NCBI GenBank assembly: GCA_944324045.1
Contig: CALUUT010000049.1
Location: 1-64,000 of the forward strand
Reading direction: 5' to 3'
Length of the DNA: 64,000 nucleotides
Source of the DNA: an uncultured Desulfovibrionaceae bacterium
Lineage (GTDB): Bacteria; Desulfobacterota; Desulfovibrionia; Desulfovibrionales; Desulfovibrionaceae
Position numbers and translations under genes: made by a program. Below the pieces are notes generated by a model. That model saw only the letters and a list, made by a program, of their open reading frames with translations. It did no database searches and was not told the origin of the DNA. Positions 34,991 through 43,864 of this stretch are shown in pieces. Position 1 is the stretch's first letter. Every line of letters begins with the position of its first letter.

Positions 34991-36114
34991 ACGCCATGCG
35001 TCTGTCACGCTCCATTGTGGGCGAAGCCGAGGCCCAGGCCGTATCGCGGGTCATCACGGATATCGGATACCTGGGCATGGGCGCGGAAGTGCAGGCCCTG
35101 GAAACAGAACTTGCGGCCTATCTGGGCGTCCGCCCCGAAGAAGTCACCTGCGTCAACACCGGAACGGCCGCCCTGCATCTTGCGACGCTGGCGGCGCTTC
35201 CGCCCGGCTCTGACGTGCTGGTCCCGTCTCTTACGTATGTGGCCTCTTTTCAGGCCATACGCATGGCGGGCTGCGAACCCGTGGCCTGCGACGCGCTTTT
35301 GGAAACCGGCACCCTTGACCTTGAGGATGCGGAAAAACGCATCACGGAACGGACAAAAGCGGTCATGCCCGTGCACTATGCAAGCAACCCCGGCGATCTG
35401 GACGCCGTGTACGCCTTTGCGCAAAAGCACGGCCTGCGGGTTATCGAGGATGCGGCCCATGCCTTCGGCAATACCTATAAAGGCAAAAAAATCGGCTCGT
35501 TCGGCGATATTGTGTGCTTTAGCTTCGACGGCATAAAAAACATCACCTGCGGGGAAGGCGGGGCCATAGTCAGCCGCGACCCCGCAGTCAATGAAATCGT
35601 GCGCGACGCGCGTCTGCTCTCTGTGGAGCACGATACGGAAAAACGCTACGCCGGAAGCAGGAGCTGGGATTTCGACGTGACCCGCATCGGATACCGCTAC
35701 CATATGAGCAACATCATGGCCGCAATCGGGCGCGTTCAGCTTCCGCGTCTGGACCGCGAATTCGCCCCGGCGCGCCGGAATCTGGCCCGCCTGTACCGCG
35801 CGCAACTGGCCCATATTCCAGATATTGCCTTTTTCAGGGCCAATCTGGATGAGATTGTGCCTCATATCCAGCCCGTGCGCGTCCTAAACGGCAAAAAAAA
35901 CGCTCTAACGGCCCATCTTGAGTCCAAAGGCATTCCAACGGGAATACATTACAAACCGAATCATCTTTTAAGCTTTTTCGGCCATGGCCGGGTTTCGCTG
36001 CCCGTCACGGAACAGCTCGCGTCCGAACTGACGACGCTCCCTCTACATCCCGGACTAAACGACAAAGACGTGCTCTGGATATGCGACGAAATAAAGAAAG
36101 GACTGACCGCATGA
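34987..36114 (+). CDS. DegT/DnrJ/EryC1 sugar aminotransferase
   Basis: 375 residues starting MNAMRLSRSIVGEAEAQAV. Motifs TGTAALHLATLAALPPGSDV, PVHYASNPGDLDAVYAFAQK, RVIEDAAHAFGN and CFSFDGIKNITCGEGGAIVS show a PLP enzyme with the catalytic Lys retained (GIKN). That Lys argues against the RfbH-type dehydrase, where it is replaced by His. With rfbF, rfbG and the epimerase-like gene it should produce a CDP-linked amino-6-deoxyhexose. The ATG overlaps the upstream stop and its own stop overlaps the next gene. Confidence 0.82.
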   Translation: MNAMRLSRSIVGEAEAQAVSRVITDIGYLGMGAEVQALETELAAYLGVRPEEVTCVNTGTAALHLATLAALPPGSDVLVPSLTYVASFQAIRMAGCEPVACDALLETGTLDLEDAEKRITERTKAVMPVHYASNPGDLDAVYAFAQKHGLRVIEDAAHAFGNTYKGKKIGSFGDIVCFSFDGIKNITCGEGGAIVSRDPAVNEIVRDARLLSVEHDTEKRYAGSRSWDFDVTRIGYRYHMSNIMAAIGRVQLPRLDREFAPARRNLARLYRAQLAHIPDIAFFRANLDEIVPHIQPVRVLNGKKNALTAHLESKGIPTGIHYKPNHLLSFFGHGRVSLPVTEQLASELTTLPLHPGLNDKDVLWICDEIKKGLTA

Positions 36115-37412
36115 ACCCAACGCGCAAAAAAACGCCTGCTTCTTCCCAAGACCGGAAAAAGAATACGCGCTCCGCAAAAACGGCGCGCTCCAAAGTCGCC
36201 GCATGCGCCCAACAGGACGCGGCGCAGGTCATGGAAACGGCGCCGCTCAGCGTCGCGGACGCGCCCATAACCGCGGCGACGGACGCCGCCCCGGCCGCGG
36301 TCTCTCCCGCTCCTGAAAACAGCGACGCGGATCGTGCCGTCCCCGCGCAGGCTGAAAACCAGGACAGCATGACGCCGTTTGACGCGCCCCAGTCTGAATG
36401 CGCCCCTGCGCCGGCGCAGTCCCTGTCCCGTGAAGAATCGCATGCGCCGGCATGCCCGCCGCCCGTGGTCAGCGTGATTATGAACTGTCGCAACAGCGCG
36501 GCCTATTTGCGCGAAGCTATCGAAAGCGTCTTTGCCCAGACCTTTTCTTCATGGGAAATCATCTTCTGGGACAACGCCTCCACGGACAACAGCCCGAACA
36601 TCGCGCAAAGCTTTACGGATGCGCGAATGCGCTATTTCAGAGCCGACGAGCCGACTCCCCTGGGCGAAGCCCGCAATCTGGCCATAGCCAAAGCGCGCGG
36701 ACGCTATATCGCGTTTCTGGATTGCGACGACTTGTGGGCTGTGACCAAGCTGGAAAAACAGGTGGCGCTTCTTGAAAAAAATCCGCGGACAGGGCTTGTC
36801 TGCACGGACACCATGATCTTTTCCGGCCGCAGTTTCGCATCCGGCGCGCAAGGGACCATCCGGCGCATGTTCTCCATAGCCGCCCCGCACAGAGGCATGG
36901 CCTTTCGCGAACTTATCGCCGCAGGCTGGATAGCCATGTCCGCCGCCGTCATCCGACGCGCGGCCCTGGACGGCCTGACGGAGTGGTTTGATCCCTCTTT
37001 CAACGTGGCTGAAGAGGCGGACCTCTTCTACCGCATCGCCCACGACTGGGAGCTGGACTATGTCCGCGAAACGCTTACGGGCTGGCGGGTGCACGGCGCA
37101 AACAACACCTTTGCCCGCATAGGAGAATTCGGGGACGAAACGCGGCGCATCCTGCAAAAACATGAGCGCCTGTATCCTCACTATGCCCTTCAGTATCCGG
37201 ATATCGCGGCCCTTCTGTCCCAACGCGCCGCCTTCCAGACCGCTGTGGCCTTATGGCGCGACGGCAACGGCGCTCTCGCCCGCAGGGAAATTTCCGGATA
37301 CCCGCCAACGCCCAAACTCCGGGCGTTCTGGCTCATAAGCTGGCTTCCAGGCTCGCTGTTCAATATAGCGGCCAGAGCCTACCAGTTTCTTCCGACGTGT
37401 TTCCGGCGCTAG
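36111..37412 (+). CDS. Family 2 glycosyltransferase with low-complexity N-terminus
   Basis: 433 residues. The GT2 domain begins near residue 121 (VVSVIMNCRNSAAYLREAIE), followed by DNASTDNSPNIA and the acidic metal motif FLDCDDLW. The first 120 residues are rich in Ala, Pro, Glu and Lys and look disordered, which is unusual for GT2 enzymes. The ATG overlaps the aminotransferase stop (ATGA). It is the last gene of the plus arm and the only clear GT in the locus, so it may transfer one of the special sugars made here. Acceptor and donor cannot be read from the sequence. Confidence 0.82.
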   Translation: MNPTRKKTPASSQDRKKNTRSAKTARSKVAACAQQDAAQVMETAPLSVADAPITAATDAAPAAVSPAPENSDADRAVPAQAENQDSMTPFDAPQSECAPAPAQSLSREESHAPACPPPVVSVIMNCRNSAAYLREAIESVFAQTFSSWEIIFWDNASTDNSPNIAQSFTDARMRYFRADEPTPLGEARNLAIAKARGRYIAFLDCDDLWAVTKLEKQVALLEKNPRTGLVCTDTMIFSGRSFASGAQGTIRRMFSIAAPHRGMAFRELIAAGWIAMSAAVIRRAALDGLTEWFDPSFNVAEEADLFYRIAHDWELDYVRETLTGWRVHGANNTFARIGEFGDETRRILQKHERLYPHYALQYPDIAALLSQRAAFQTAVALWRDGNGALARREISGYPPTPKLRAFWLISWLPGSLFNIAARAYQFLPTCFRR

Positions 37413-37491
37413 GGGCGTTTTCCTTATGCAAACATGAAAAGCGCGCAGGAGCTTTTTCAAAAATTGCGGCTTTCCGGGCGTAAAATCCGGT

Positions 37492-37514
37492 TTGGGGGCT
37501 TGCCCGCGGATTTT
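37492..37514 (+). terminator. Possible terminator after the plus arm
   Basis: AAAATCCG / CGGATTTT inverted repeat about 80 bases after the GT2 stop. The T-run is part of the stem, so termination strength is uncertain. Confidence 0.35.
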
Positions 37515-37651
37515 GGCTGCCTATATATGCAAAGACAAAAGCGGCGATGCAACGCATATGACGTCTGGCGCCGCGACACTCGTTGATCCGGCCCAATGAA
37601 GGGCTCCACAGGCAAGGCTTGAAGGACTGCATCAAGGAAAGGAGAGGAACA

Positions 37652-38233
37652 ATGAAAAAAATTTTGCTGCTGGCCGGCGATTTTGTGGAAGATTATGAAA
37701 TAATGGTGCCGTTTCAGATGCTCCATATGCTGGGCTATGAAGTGCACGCCGTATGCCCCGACAAAAAAAACGGCGAAACCATAGCGACCGCCATTCATGA
37801 TTTTGAAGGCTATCAGACGTATACGGAAAAGCCGGGCCACCTTTTCACCATCAACTACAACTTTGACGAAGTCAAAACAGAAGACTACATAGGCCTTGTC
37901 GTGCCCGGCGGACGCGCCCCGGAATACTTGCGCCTGAATCTCAGGGTGCTGGAAATCGTGCGAGAGTTCCACGCCGCCAAAAAGCCCATCGCCGCAATCT
38001 GTCACGGTCCGCAAATCCTGATTTCCGCAGGCATTCTGAGCGGACGCTCCTGCACGGCCTACCCCACGCTCAAGCCGGATATCATGGATGCCGGCGCCGG
38101 CTGGGTGCACAACAACAGAACCTTTACCAACGCCTTTGTCGACGGCAATCTGGTCACAGCCCCGGCCTGGCCCGCGCATCCGGGCTGGATGGCGGCCTTC
38201 ATCAAACTTCTGGGCGCCAAGGTCACTATCTGA
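37652..38233 (+). CDS. DJ-1/PfpI family protein
   Basis: 193 residues from the ATG at 37652, which has GGAGAGG upstream. [35 protein letters not shown] and [13 protein letters not shown] (nucleophile-elbow Cys in ICHG) define the glutamine-amidotransferase-like DJ-1/PfpI fold. Members act as glyoxalase III/deglycase, protease or chaperone; which applies is unclear. No operon partner is apparent; the next gene starts 235 bases downstream. Confidence 0.87.
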   Translation: MKKILLLAGDFVEDYEIMVPFQMLHMLGYEVHAVCPDKKNGETIATAIHDFEGYQTYTEKPGHLFTINYNFDEVKTEDYIGLVVPGGRAPEYLRLNLRVLEIVREFHAAKKPIAAICHGPQILISAGILSGRSCTAYPTLKPDIMDAGAGWVHNNRTFTNAFVDGNLVTAPAWPAHPGWMAAFIKLLGAKVTI

Positions 38234-38468
38234 TTTATTTTTAGGATTATGGTTATGCAATGTGGAGAGAATAAAGGGAATCCTTCCCTTTTTTCTCCCC
38301 ACGCCCTTCATCGTTCCCCATCCAAACGCCGCGCTCCAGACAAAACGCGCCCGCCGGACGTCCTCTTTGGCCCGAACCTCATCCTTGGCAAAACTTTTGC
38401 AGTGATGCAGGACGTTATAATCAATCCCGCCAAGAAACTGACGCATCACGCGGAAAGAGGAGGATATC

Positions 38469-38831
38469 ATGTTTTTCTTGCTCGGCGGCAATGAGCGCAA
38501 AGTCAAAAAACCGGCTCCCCAGGCAGAAAATATGGACAAGGTCAAGGAACTGTTTCTTTCCGGAAAATTTCCTGTTGTGACAACGGAATTTCTGGAAGGC
38601 CGAAAGCTTGAAAAAGTGCTGGGCCTGGTCGTATGCCGGGGATATGATTCTGAAGAGGCCTTTTTTGGAATGGCGGTTCGGGCCGTCAACAAAGGCGCTC
38701 AGGCCATTATCGGCTACAAAGAAAATGTGGCCTTTCACCCGGACGGAAGCAAATTCTTTTCCTGTTACGGAACCGCCGTTCAGTTCGAACTGCCGCAACG
38801 CAACCGGCGGCTGGAGCCCCTCCAGGCATAA
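38469..38831 (+). CDS. YbjQ-like (UPF0145/DUF74) small protein
   Basis: 120 residues. After a 30-residue polar N-terminus come PVVTTEFLEGRKLEKVLGLV, VCRGYDSEEAFFGMAVRAV, KGAQAIIGYKENVAF and YGTAVQFEL, which follow the YbjQ pattern of an 'ETV-G-V-G' strand, a helix, and 'GA-A(V/I)G' then 'GTAV'. YbjQ proteins form pentamers; a heavy-metal-binding role has been suggested but is not established. GGAGGA precedes the ATG. Matching is by pattern, and the usual central insertion is missing. Confidence 0.5.
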   Translation: MFFLLGGNERKVKKPAPQAENMDKVKELFLSGKFPVVTTEFLEGRKLEKVLGLVVCRGYDSEEAFFGMAVRAVNKGAQAIIGYKENVAFHPDGSKFFSCYGTAVQFELPQRNRRLEPLQA

Positions 38832-38916
38832 AAGCGGCCCGGCCGCATCCGTTGCGGCATTGCAGACAAAGCCTGCAGGAATGCCCCGGCGCACGCGCTG
38901 TTTTCCGCCAAAAACA

Positions 38917-38940
38917 CGCGCCCGTCCGGGGCGTTTCTTT
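38917..38940 (+). terminator. Weak terminator-like hairpin after the YbjQ-like gene
   Basis: CGCCC / GGGCG stem with a 5-base loop followed by TTTCTTT. Confidence 0.35.
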
Positions 38941-39031
38941 GCTTTTTGCGCCGGACTGCGGTAGAAAACACGCAACAGACCCGCCGCGCCTTCCCCCTTG
39001 AAAAACATCAGCACGGAGAGAGACACACAGC

Positions 39032-39877
39032 ATGAGCATTCTGGTTTCCCTGACCCCTTCGGAATCCAAACGGCTTATCGCCCGGGCCGTGGCCGCGCAT
39101 CCGCTTGTCAAAAAGGCCATGACGCAGGGCCGGATTTTCATTTCAAACGGCACCACCGCCGGATACTGCGCCCAGGAACTGCTGTGCAAGGATTTTGCAA
39201 TCGAGCGCTTTGCCTGCGGCGTGGTGACCAGGGGCGTTCCGTGCCTGTCGCCGGAAGAGCGTATGCGCTCCATCATGATTCATAACGGCAAAGAACTTCC
39301 CGCTCGCCCCGATATGCCTCAGTACGATGAATTAACAGCCCTTATCGGAGAAATGGGGGCGGGCGACGTCTACGTCAAAGGCGCAAACGCCATTGACGCG
39401 CAGGGAAACGCCGGTTTTCTGCTGGCTCATCCCAATGGCGGCAGCATCCTTCTTGCTCTGCATAAAGTCTATGCCCAGGGCATGAGCCTGCTCATTCCCA
39501 CGGGCCTTGAAAAGCTCGTCGCCTCGGTCCCGGACGCTCAGCGGCACATGAAAGGCATCGGAGAATACTCCTTTACCTTCGGGCACGGCTGCGGTTATGT
39601 CTCCGTCAACAACGGCGTCGTCATCCATGAAATAACGGCCCTTGCCATGCTCGCCGGCGTTGAGGCGTTCCATGTCGCATCCGGCGGGGTGGGCGGCTCG
39701 GAAGGAACGGTCACGCTGGTTGCGGAAGGAACGCCGGAACAGGAACGCGCGGCTGTCGCGCTCCTTAAGGACATAAAGGGCGAACCGCCTACGCCCTCAT
39801 GGAAAAAGAAATGCTCCGACTGCCCGTTTTGCTGCAAATACATGTCTCAATCCACGTCTCGCCCCATCGCCGGCTGA
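39032..39877 (+). CDS. Unknown conserved-looking protein with C-terminal Cys cluster
   Basis: 281 residues; no family recognised. The start has GGAGAG upstream. The sequence looks like an enzyme core: KAMTQGRIFISNGTTAGYCA, VYVKGANAIDAQGNAGFLLA, IPTGLEKLVASVP and AFHVASGGVGGSEGTVTLV are Gly-rich loops, and 'EVTALAML-G' type helices follow. The C-terminus carries a compact CSDCPFCCKY cluster, four cysteines in eight residues, likely a metal or disulphide site. No signal peptide or membrane helix. A cytoplasmic metalloprotein is a fair guess; no function is proposed. Confidence 0.6.
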   Translation: MSILVSLTPSESKRLIARAVAAHPLVKKAMTQGRIFISNGTTAGYCAQELLCKDFAIERFACGVVTRGVPCLSPEERMRSIMIHNGKELPARPDMPQYDELTALIGEMGAGDVYVKGANAIDAQGNAGFLLAHPNGGSILLALHKVYAQGMSLLIPTGLEKLVASVPDAQRHMKGIGEYSFTFGHGCGYVSVNNGVVIHEITALAMLAGVEAFHVASGGVGGSEGTVTLVAEGTPEQERAAVALLKDIKGEPPTPSWKKKCSDCPFCCKYMSQSTSRPIAG

Positions 39878-40151
39878 CGGTTGCAGCCGGCGGACAGAAA
39901 GCATGCGGATTGCCCCGCCCCCAAAGGCGGGGCTCTATCCGGCCTTCCGGCTCAAACCACAAAGGAAGGCGGATGATGCTTTTGATACGCCAATGCCGCT
40001 TTTTCTCAAAACCAAAGAACGCCCTCTCCCGTTTCCCACGCAAAGCCCGGCGCGCACGCACGCGGGCAAATGAGGGAGCAGGGGCATGACGCCCCAGACC
40101 GGGGAGTTTACGGGGCAAACGGCCCCTCAACATATCCGCCATGCAATGCGC
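39878..40151. other. Convergent gap
   Basis: No gene. It contains an 8-bp GC stem (GCCCCGCC / GGCGGGGC) at 39912-39933 without a T-run on either side, possibly acting as a shared transcription barrier between converging genes. Confidence 0.35.
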
Positions 40152-41750
40152 TCACGCCTGCCCGGCCAGCTTCCCATCCAATTCCAGAAAGGAATCCAGT
40201 TTTTCAAGACGCGCGCGAGCGGCCGGGGCATTCGTCTTGACCGGGACACGGGCCCATATTTCAAGCACGAGTTTTTCATTGCCCTTAAGAGGCGCAAGCC
40301 ATGACTCAAGAGCGCATAACTGAGGCCGCTCATAAATAAAGCGCTCGATATCCGCGGCAATGCCTTTTGTTTCCTCCCGCAGGGCCGCGCGTTCGGAGCC
40401 GGTCAAAAAACCCTTGGCCCAGAAAAGCATAAGGCGCAGGGCAAATATGGCGTCCGGCATGGGGTCGCGTTCGCCATGCGGAATAAGCCGGACAAGGGCC
40501 CGTCCGCTTCCGGAAAGAAGCGCCGCTGTCCCCGCGCCGGTTTTGCCCGCCAGGACGCGCGTCTGCCTGCCTGTAGCGCTTAAAGCATGAAGCGAAGCCC
40601 GCCCCAACCCCACGACGCCGTCCCGCACCCCGCCCGCCACGGCCGCGCCGCCCCGGACTACCGCGTTTCCAGCCGCTTCCGCGCAATCCGTCACGGCCAC
40701 AATGACCGCGCCGGTTCCAGCGCCGACAGCCGTGGCCGCGCCGGTCGCGGCTTTAACCACGCTTCCAGCCGCGCTTTTCGTTTTTTCCGCCGTCATGCCG
40801 ACGGCATTCCCGGCTGTTTCCGCCAGCTTTTTGCCCACAGGCGCCGACAGGCCGGCAAGCTGGCTGCCCAGCGCGTTGATGATGACGCCCATGCTTTCCC
40901 GCGATATATCAAGAAGCATGGCCCCGGTTTCCCTCACGGTTGACTGGCGTTGGGCCTCATTTTCTCCAAAGACCGCGAATCGAAATGAATTTTTGGCGAT
41001 GACGCCGGCGCGCACGGCCAAAAGACAATTTGCCGCGCCGTCAATGACCGAAGCGGTGAACTTCTGAAGCGTGTTGCCCACAAAGGGCATGCTGGACGCG
41101 GCCACGGCCGGGGCCACGGCCGGAAGCAATTCGCCCATGGCGTTGGCGACGGTCTGAGGGATATCCAGTGCGTCAATAGAAAAGGAAATAAATGTCGCTG
41201 AAGACGTCGCGGAATACACGCTGAGCATCTCTCTGGCGGTGGGCCGCTGGTTATAGATGCAGGAAACTCTCCAGACCAGCCGGCACAGAGAAAAAAAGAC
41301 AATCAGCGCATCAAGCCGGCCGTTCTGGGACAGGGCGGTCCCCAGAAAAACTTTTTTGGCGCTGGAACGGATTTCTTTTTCCGCCACGGAATCCAGAACA
41401 GTCAGGGCTTTGCTCAAAAATTCAGGATGATCCGGATTAAGGCCCGCATCGCGCACATGCTTGTTCCCGGCAAGCTGTTTTTCAAGCTCCGCCGCAAACG
41501 CCCGGCGTTGCTCCTCTGTGGAATTTTTCCGTATGAGCAGTTTCGAGGGCCGCAAAAACCAGGATAAAAAAAGCCAGCATAGCGCCGCCAGCTCGCACGA
41601 CGCCAAAACAACATACACGACCCGCCCCCAACCCGGCGCCAGGGCATCCGCCGCGCTCATGGCGACGCTGTTGATCTGGAGCAGCAAAAGCACGGTGACG
41701 GCAATGAGAACATAGCCGAATATCGCAAATATTTTTGTACAGTATCGCAT
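40152..41750 (-). CDS. YcjF-like (DUF697) membrane protein
   Basis: 532 residues. Two N-terminal membrane helices (FAIFGYVLIAVTVLLLLQI; VVYVVLASCELAALCWLFLS) are followed by a DUF697-type region (ALIVFFSLCRLVWRVSCIYN and VDALDIPQTVANAMGELLPA-like helices, then NTLQKFTASVIDGAANCLLAVRAGVIA). A long Ala/Gly/Val-rich stretch comes next. DUF697/YcjF proteins usually pair with a YcjX GTPase; none is seen here. I start at the ATG at 41750 with GGAAC 6 bases upstream; 41762 is the alternative. Function unknown, inner membrane. Confidence 0.6.
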   Translation of the reverse strand: MRYCTKIFAIFGYVLIAVTVLLLLQINSVAMSAADALAPGWGRVVYVVLASCELAALCWLFLSWFLRPSKLLIRKNSTEEQRRAFAAELEKQLAGNKHVRDAGLNPDHPEFLSKALTVLDSVAEKEIRSSAKKVFLGTALSQNGRLDALIVFFSLCRLVWRVSCIYNQRPTAREMLSVYSATSSATFISFSIDALDIPQTVANAMGELLPAVAPAVAASSMPFVGNTLQKFTASVIDGAANCLLAVRAGVIAKNSFRFAVFGENEAQRQSTVRETGAMLLDISRESMGVIINALGSQLAGLSAPVGKKLAETAGNAVGMTAEKTKSAAGSVVKAATGAATAVGAGTGAVIVAVTDCAEAAGNAVVRGGAAVAGGVRDGVVGLGRASLHALSATGRQTRVLAGKTGAGTAALLSGSGRALVRLIPHGERDPMPDAIFALRLMLFWAKGFLTGSERAALREETKGIAADIERFIYERPQLCALESWLAPLKGNEKLVLEIWARVPVKTNAPAARARLEKLDSFLELDGKLAGQA

Positions 41751-41762
41751 AGTTCGTTCCAT

Positions 41763-42132
41763 TTGTTCAACGAGGGAAACAAAAGATGCAACGCATGGTT
41801 CCCGCGTCTTTGTCTACAGCGCCTTTTGTATGCGCGCCGGCCGCAACGGCTTAAAAAAACAGCCGCCGCCTCATGCGGTCGTTGCGCGGCATTCGCGACG
41901 ACGCCCAAAAGCGAAAAACGCCGCGCATGGCTCGTCAGCCCGTATGCCAAACGCCTCTTTAATCATAAAAGGGTCTCAAAACCATCCGTTCCAGCCCTTT
42001 TGGCGGCAACGAAAAAAGAACCGCTTCTTTGCGGGGGAATCATTGCCCGCACACATGTTTTTATGTATAATTTCCATATATTATAGTAACTTTTCACCAT
42101 ATTGCAAATGCCCCGTGACCAGCGAGGAATCT
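41763..42132 (+). promoter_or_regulatory. Divergent gap with promoter of the RND adaptor gene
   Basis: No gene. On the plus strand TTGCCC (42043-42048), 17-base spacer and a perfect TATAAT (42066-42071) lie about 60 bases before the adaptor start, a strong promoter candidate. The AT-rich stretch just after it could hold an operator. Confidence 0.55.
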
Positions 42133-43410
42133 ATGCGCACATACAGTATGCACAGTACGGACAGGGCAACGCCGTCGTTTAAGGGAAAAAGGCCCGCGCG
42201 CCATGTCTTTTTCAGGCGCGCCGCCTGCTGTTTTACGGCGCTGTCGCTTTTTCTTGCGACAGGATGCGACAAAAAAGGCGACGACGCGGCGGACGGCATG
42301 CCGCCTGCGCCGGTTTTGATCATGGACGTTGCGCCGCGGCGCGTGCCCATGCTTCTTGAATATGTGGGGCAGACCGCAGGCTCAAAAGAAACGGAGATAC
42401 GCGCCCAGGTCGGCGGCATTCTGTTGCGCCGCCTTTATGTGGAAGGCGACATGGTGCAAGCCGGCGACGTGCTTTTCCAAATAGACCCCGCTCCGTACAA
42501 GGCTCGTCTTGACGCGGCCGTGGGCGCCATGAACAGGGCGCAGGCGCTTTATATCCAAAACGCGCAAAACTACCGCAGGGCCCAAAAACTGTTCAGCGAA
42601 GACGTGATTGCGGCCCAGGAAATGGATGACGCCGCCGCATCGTTCAAGTCGGCGAAAGCCGAACTGGAAACCGCCCGGGCTGACGTCGAAGAGGCCAAAA
42701 TCAATCTTGACTACACCACGGTCACCGCCCCTGTTTCCGGAGTGACGGCGCTTGAGGCGGTATCCGAGGGAAGCCTGATCGACGTCGGCACAGGCTCGGC
42801 CATGCTCACGACTATTACCACGCTGGACCCCATCTATGTCAACTTCACCGCGCCGGGCGTGGAAATCATGCGCCTGCGCGCCATGCCGCGCAAAGACGCG
42901 ACGGTTCCTCTGGAATCCGGGCTCAAAGTGGATATCGAGCTTGCCGATGGAACGCCCTATGCGCAAAACGGCCAGGTCACCTACCTGGGACGGACCATGG
43001 ACCCGCAGACCGGCGCTGTTCAGGGGCGCGCCCAGTTTTCGAATCCAAACGGCGTCGTGCTTCCGGGGCAGTTCGTCAAAGTCTTCATCCGCGGGGTCGT
43101 CCTTGACGATGCGCTTCTTGTGCCGCAAAGAGCGGTTCTCGCCGGACAGCAGAGCGACACGGTGCTTACTGTGAACAAGGACAATATTGTGGAAGCGAAA
43201 ACAGTGTCCCTGGGCGACAGCGTGGGCAATGACTTTCTTATTCTAAGCGGCATTGCGCCAGGCGACAAGGTCATTGTGGACGGCATTCAAAAAGCCAGGC
43301 CCGGGGCCAGAGTCCAGCCGCGCCCTGTAAAACCGGGCTCACCCCCGGAAGCCGGCGCGCCGGAAGCCGGCCTCTCCCAGGACGGCGCGGCTTCAGACGC
43401 GTCCCGATAA
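42133..43410 (+). CDS. RND efflux periplasmic adaptor lipoprotein (AcrA/MexA-like)
   Basis: 425 residues from the ATG at 42133 (GAGGAA upstream). The lipobox LFLATGC near residue 40 predicts a lipid-anchored periplasmic protein. PVLIMDVAPRRVPMLLEYVG, AQVGGILLRRLYVEGDMVQA, a coiled-coil hairpin, NLDYTTVTAPVSGVTALEAV and LLVPQRAVLAGQQSDTVLTV are adaptor signatures. The RND pump gene that normally follows is absent: the next gene is a sigma-54 activator. A TolC-family gene is 7 kb away. The Pro/Ala-rich C-terminal tail is longer than usual. Confidence 0.88.
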   Translation: MRTYSMHSTDRATPSFKGKRPARHVFFRRAACCFTALSLFLATGCDKKGDDAADGMPPAPVLIMDVAPRRVPMLLEYVGQTAGSKETEIRAQVGGILLRRLYVEGDMVQAGDVLFQIDPAPYKARLDAAVGAMNRAQALYIQNAQNYRRAQKLFSEDVIAAQEMDDAAASFKSAKAELETARADVEEAKINLDYTTVTAPVSGVTALEAVSEGSLIDVGTGSAMLTTITTLDPIYVNFTAPGVEIMRLRAMPRKDATVPLESGLKVDIELADGTPYAQNGQVTYLGRTMDPQTGAVQGRAQFSNPNGVVLPGQFVKVFIRGVVLDDALLVPQRAVLAGQQSDTVLTVNKDNIVEAKTVSLGDSVGNDFLILSGIAPGDKVIVDGIQKARPGARVQPRPVKPGSPPEAGAPEAGLSQDGAASDASR

Positions 43411-43864
43411 ACTATACCCCGCATCTCCAGGCGGCCGGAACCGCGCATGCGGAACGCACTTTGGCGGCGGCGTTCCTGCAATGCGCTTGTTCCAAAACCC
43501 CTCTGCGGGCGGCCCGTCTTTGCTGTCTCTGTAAAGAAAAATGTCAGTTAATTGACATAGTCATAAAATATGAGTACAAAACCATTTAATGAGCAAGCGG
43601 GGTTGAAGCACACAGCCCGCGCCGCCCGCAACCGGCAAGAAGACTGTCCGGCGCAAGGGAAAGACGCGGACGGAAAAAAGTCTGAAGCGCCCGAATCCGG
43701 CGCTTTTTTCTTGAACGAACCCTCGCGGCGATTATGACCAAACTTGATCTGCGCCGCGAAAAAACACGCAACACGCAGGCGTTGCAGCTCAACAGACAAG
43801 ACCCAAAACGCAAGGCGGCCGTAAAAGACGCGGCGCGTTTCACAACCATCAACGGGAGCGGAGA
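43411..43864 (+). promoter_or_regulatory. Leader of the sigma-54 activator: promoter, palindromes, attenuator
   Basis: No convincing gene. TTGACA (43552-43557), 17-base spacer, TACAAA (43575-43580) form a promoter. The palindrome ATGTCA-N6-TGACAT (43541-43558) overlaps its -35, and TCATA-AAA-TATGA (43561-43573) fills the spacer, so a repressor may act here. A terminator-like AGCGCC / GGCGCT stem with six T (43686-43709) lies in the leader, 155 bases before the gene. Confidence 0.45.

Noticed and set aside
34987-36114. RfbH-type 3-dehydrase
   Set aside because: The PLP lysine is present (GIKN) and the iron-sulphur cysteine pattern is not seen, so it is an aminotransferase.
37457-38692. 411-codon minus-strand frame opposite the DJ-1 gene
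   Set aside because: It covers a clear DJ-1/PfpI gene with a good ribosome site, and its own sequence has no family motif.
43570-43737. 55-codon frame between the RND adaptor and the sigma-54 activator
   Set aside because: It starts within the predicted promoter -10 region and contains the terminator hairpin, so it is unlikely to be translated.
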